A DNA stretch of 64,000 bases, from contig NW_005196830.1 of NCBI RefSeq assembly GCF_000372725.1, positions 86,605 through 150,604 on the forward strand, in the 5' to 3' direction. Positions within the stretch are counted from its first letter, which is position 1. Each line of letters starts with the position of its first letter. The translations under genes and the position numbers were made by a program. Source of the stretch: Emiliania huxleyi CCMP1516. Lineage: Eukaryota; Haptophyta; Isochrysidales; Noelaerhabdaceae. Below, piece after piece: positions 59,688 through 64,000 of this stretch. Below the pieces are notes generated by a model that worked only from the letters and a program-made list of their open reading frames with translations, searched no databases and was not told where the DNA came from.

Positions 59688-59818
59688 CCCGCCCTCCCCG
59701 GCCGCCCCCGGCCGCTAGAGCCCAGTTTCGCCCCCGGCGATGAGCTTTATCGGCAGAAAAAAGAAACCATCGCGAGGCAAGCAAGACGGCGCAGTGACCG
59801 CTGGCTTGAAGTTCTCGC

Positions 59819-62217
<2,399 letters not shown>

Positions 62218-63710
62218 CGCTAGTCCGAGTGTGTGGAGACGGACGGTTGCGGTGGGCGGGACGTTGCGTTGCGTAGCGGCTGTCGCCGGAGTTGGCGGAG
62301 AGTCGGGGGCACTGATACCGAGCATATCGTCTAGATACTCGTAGCGAGAACGGACTATACTAGACTACGCTTGCGCTGGAGAGGGGGACCGCGGTGAGAG
62401 GCGTCACACAGGCGCTGAGGTCCTGTGAGCCTCAGGCCGCGATTCTGTCATCGATCTGACTTCTGAGAGTGAGACGCACGACCCCCTGGCGCACGAGAGT
62501 CGAGACCGACGTGTGCGATGAGGCGATGTGCGATGAGCGCACCCACGACGGAGAGCTAGAGCTGTCAAACGTTAAGAGCTGAACAGTGTTGCTAGTGTTA
62601 ACAGTAACAACAGAACAACAGTGGGGCTCCCCACAACAACAGTAGCTAACGTTAGGCCGGCTGAACAACAATAAAGGAAGGCCTGGCAGTGACCCACGAC
62701 GATCTCCAGCGTCCAGTGCGGGTAATACCCGAAAATACCCGGAAACCCCCAGGTATTTTTGGGTTTTACCCGGGGTTTTTGGCATTTTCACTGGTTGGGT
62801 AGTAGGCTAAGTTCTGAGCCTCGAGGCTTAACAGGTCTAAGTGTGACCGGTCACGCTGGGGTGCTTACGCGGTCTAAGATCGGCGGGAGCCTCTTATGCG
62901 GGCTAAGTCGGCCGTGATCATTGGGTTGCCTCAAATTTTCCAGTGTGTGTGAATGTTAAGGTCCTTCATGCCAGTTTCGGGGGGCAAACCCTGCCCGCCC
63001 CCTACGACCCCGGGTAAGGCCCAGGTGTGGCCTAGGGCATCAGAAGGGACCAAGAGGAGTCCAGTCTGAGCCATAGAGCCCATGTCTTTGCCCCCGAAGG
63101 TCGCGTTCAAATGCCCGGAACGGACGTTACAGTGGTGTCCGGCCGGCGCGATCACCGAGCTGTGACGCTCAGGGAAGCCGGTTGAGGTACTGGTTTCTTT
63201 GCCCAGGCCTGGCCTACGACCCATGCTGGATCAGCTGAGCAAGGTTTGGGGAGAATCCCCCATTCAGATCTTCAGATATTTTGACGGACGACCGAAAATG
63301 TGGGCAAAAACGGGGTGATTTTGGTCAAAATCGCAGACGCGTGGGCCACCCAGACCACACTGTCTCTCGAAGAGATGGGTGAGAGGCTCCTGCGTGGAGC
63401 GCTGTCAGGCGGCCAGAATTGTTCGACAATCCTCAGCCTCGCCAATCCACCTCCGCCATCTCCGCCGCCACCTTCACCGCCTCCGCCGGTCGTAGAGCCT
63501 CCTTAAGGCTATACAAAGAGCGTCACGCTCGCCAAGGAGCAACACGACGCCGATCGTTGAAAGTAGCAACCACTCACACACACACACACGCCTCTAACCA
63601 ACTGGCTCAGTTGAAGAGGCCGCTCCCACAGCTCTCACACCTATCTCTCTGGTACACAATATTGGAAGCGTTGTGAATTGTAGACCATTGGCCTCCTAAA
63701 AATCTCTCTC
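62218..63710. other. Intergenic, no gene supported
   Basis: At 62720-62785 words AATACCCG, CCCGG and GGGTTTTACCCGGGGTTTTT make a self-complementary low-complexity patch. (CCGCCT)-type repeats lie at 63450-63490 and (CA)n near 63572. CTCTCTCTCAACTCTCTCTC at 63702 abuts the last gene. Confidence 0.45.
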
Positions 63711-64000
63711 TCAACTCTCTCTCCGTAAGACTTCGGAGAAGGCAAGCCGTGAAGTTGTCCACCGTCTCGGCGTCGACAACAACTCTCGAACCAGTCGTGC
63801 TGCGGGAACGGCCCCTCTGATTGCTCTGACAGGCACGCCTTGCACCTCGCCATGGATCCGCGGCAGAAGCCAATCCCGCAACGCTTTCAGGAAAGAGAGG
63901 AGGAAGACGCATACCAAAACTGCTCCAATCAGTAGCTCCATACGTTGCCTTTCACTGTGTAGGAGTTGCTGCAGCTTCTCGATCTTTGAAGTCTTGTCCT
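63711..64000 (-). CDS. Membrane protein with coiled coil, 5' end outside the window
   Basis: The frame is open from the window edge: DKTSKIEKLQQLLHSERQRM (coiled coil), then ELLIGAVLVCVFLLSFLKAL (a membrane span) and RDWLLPRIHGEVQGVPVRAI, ending at 63711. It is the C-terminal part of a protein whose start lies beyond 64000, with a single span near the C-terminus, so tail-anchor-like. A shorter protein from the ATG at 63941 is possible. Family unknown. Confidence 0.5.
   Translation of the reverse strand, partial: DKTSKIEKLQQLLHSERQRMELLIGAVLVCVFLLSFLKALRDWLLPRIHGEVQGVPVRAIRGAVPAARLVRELLSTPRRWTTSRLAFSEVLRRES

Overview
This is nuclear DNA of a eukaryote. Genes are split by spliceosomal introns, several with GC-AG borders, and it carries FACT-complex, NEDD8-activating E1 and F-box genes. 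A photosystem II factor gene (psb28) with an N-terminal targeting extension shows the cell has a plastid. The very high GC content, GC-AG introns and introns packed with 10-11 bp minisatellites suggest a haptophyte alga (Emiliania/Gephyrocapsa type). A pelagophyte such as Aureococcus is the main alternative. The species call is inference. One assembly gap lies at 26447-26731.

Layout. 1-5.2 kb: the end of a ubiquitin-like/amino-acid permease fusion, the first of three F-box/RCC1 genes, then a 1.9 kb foldback element with a 12 bp target duplication. 5.2-16 kb: an MBD-like nuclear protein, a TspO-like membrane protein, RCC1 copy 2, an ATP-grasp ligase and RCC1 copy 3. 16-24 kb: two membrane proteins, a glomulin/ALF4-like gene with large minisatellite introns, and a coiled-coil protein. 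24.7-27.1 kb: SSRP1 (FACT), interrupted by the gap. 27.2-31.9 kb: decayed repeats, the RNase H end of a retrotransposon and a hypothetical gene. 32-34 kb: a fasciclin-ZIP metal transporter fusion. 34-42.5 kb: a methyltransferase, an F-box-like protein, a hypothetical protein and a decayed reverse-transcriptase-type element with a repeated tail. 42.5-49.2 kb: a coiled-coil protein, two small membrane or plastid-type proteins, a damaged Kelch gene and an LEA2-like protein. 49.7-64 kb: a double glycosyltransferase, psb28, a nested MITE, a secreted methyltransferase-like protein, UBA3, a small hypothetical, a BtuF-like/DUF5522 gene and the end of a tail-anchored protein.

The genes form no single pathway. 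They are ordinary nuclear genes: nucleosome handling (SSRP1), ubiquitin-like conjugation (UBA3, ALF4/glomulin-like, F-box/RCC1, Kelch), membrane transport (AAAP, ZIP, BtuF-like), glycosylation and photosynthesis.

The most interesting signal lies in the introns. In at least six unrelated genes the first bases of an intron, starting at its GT or GC donor, are repeated at the start of the next exon. The intron therefore sits between two copies of a short exon sequence that itself contains AG|GT or AG|GC. Several such introns are filled with CTCGG-type minisatellites. In three genes the intron also holds a second, intronless copy of its own exon-exon junction. In one gene a 46 bp unit carrying the exon-start copy is repeated in tandem. 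This looks like recent intron gain by insertion with target duplication (introner-like), repeated at the same sites.
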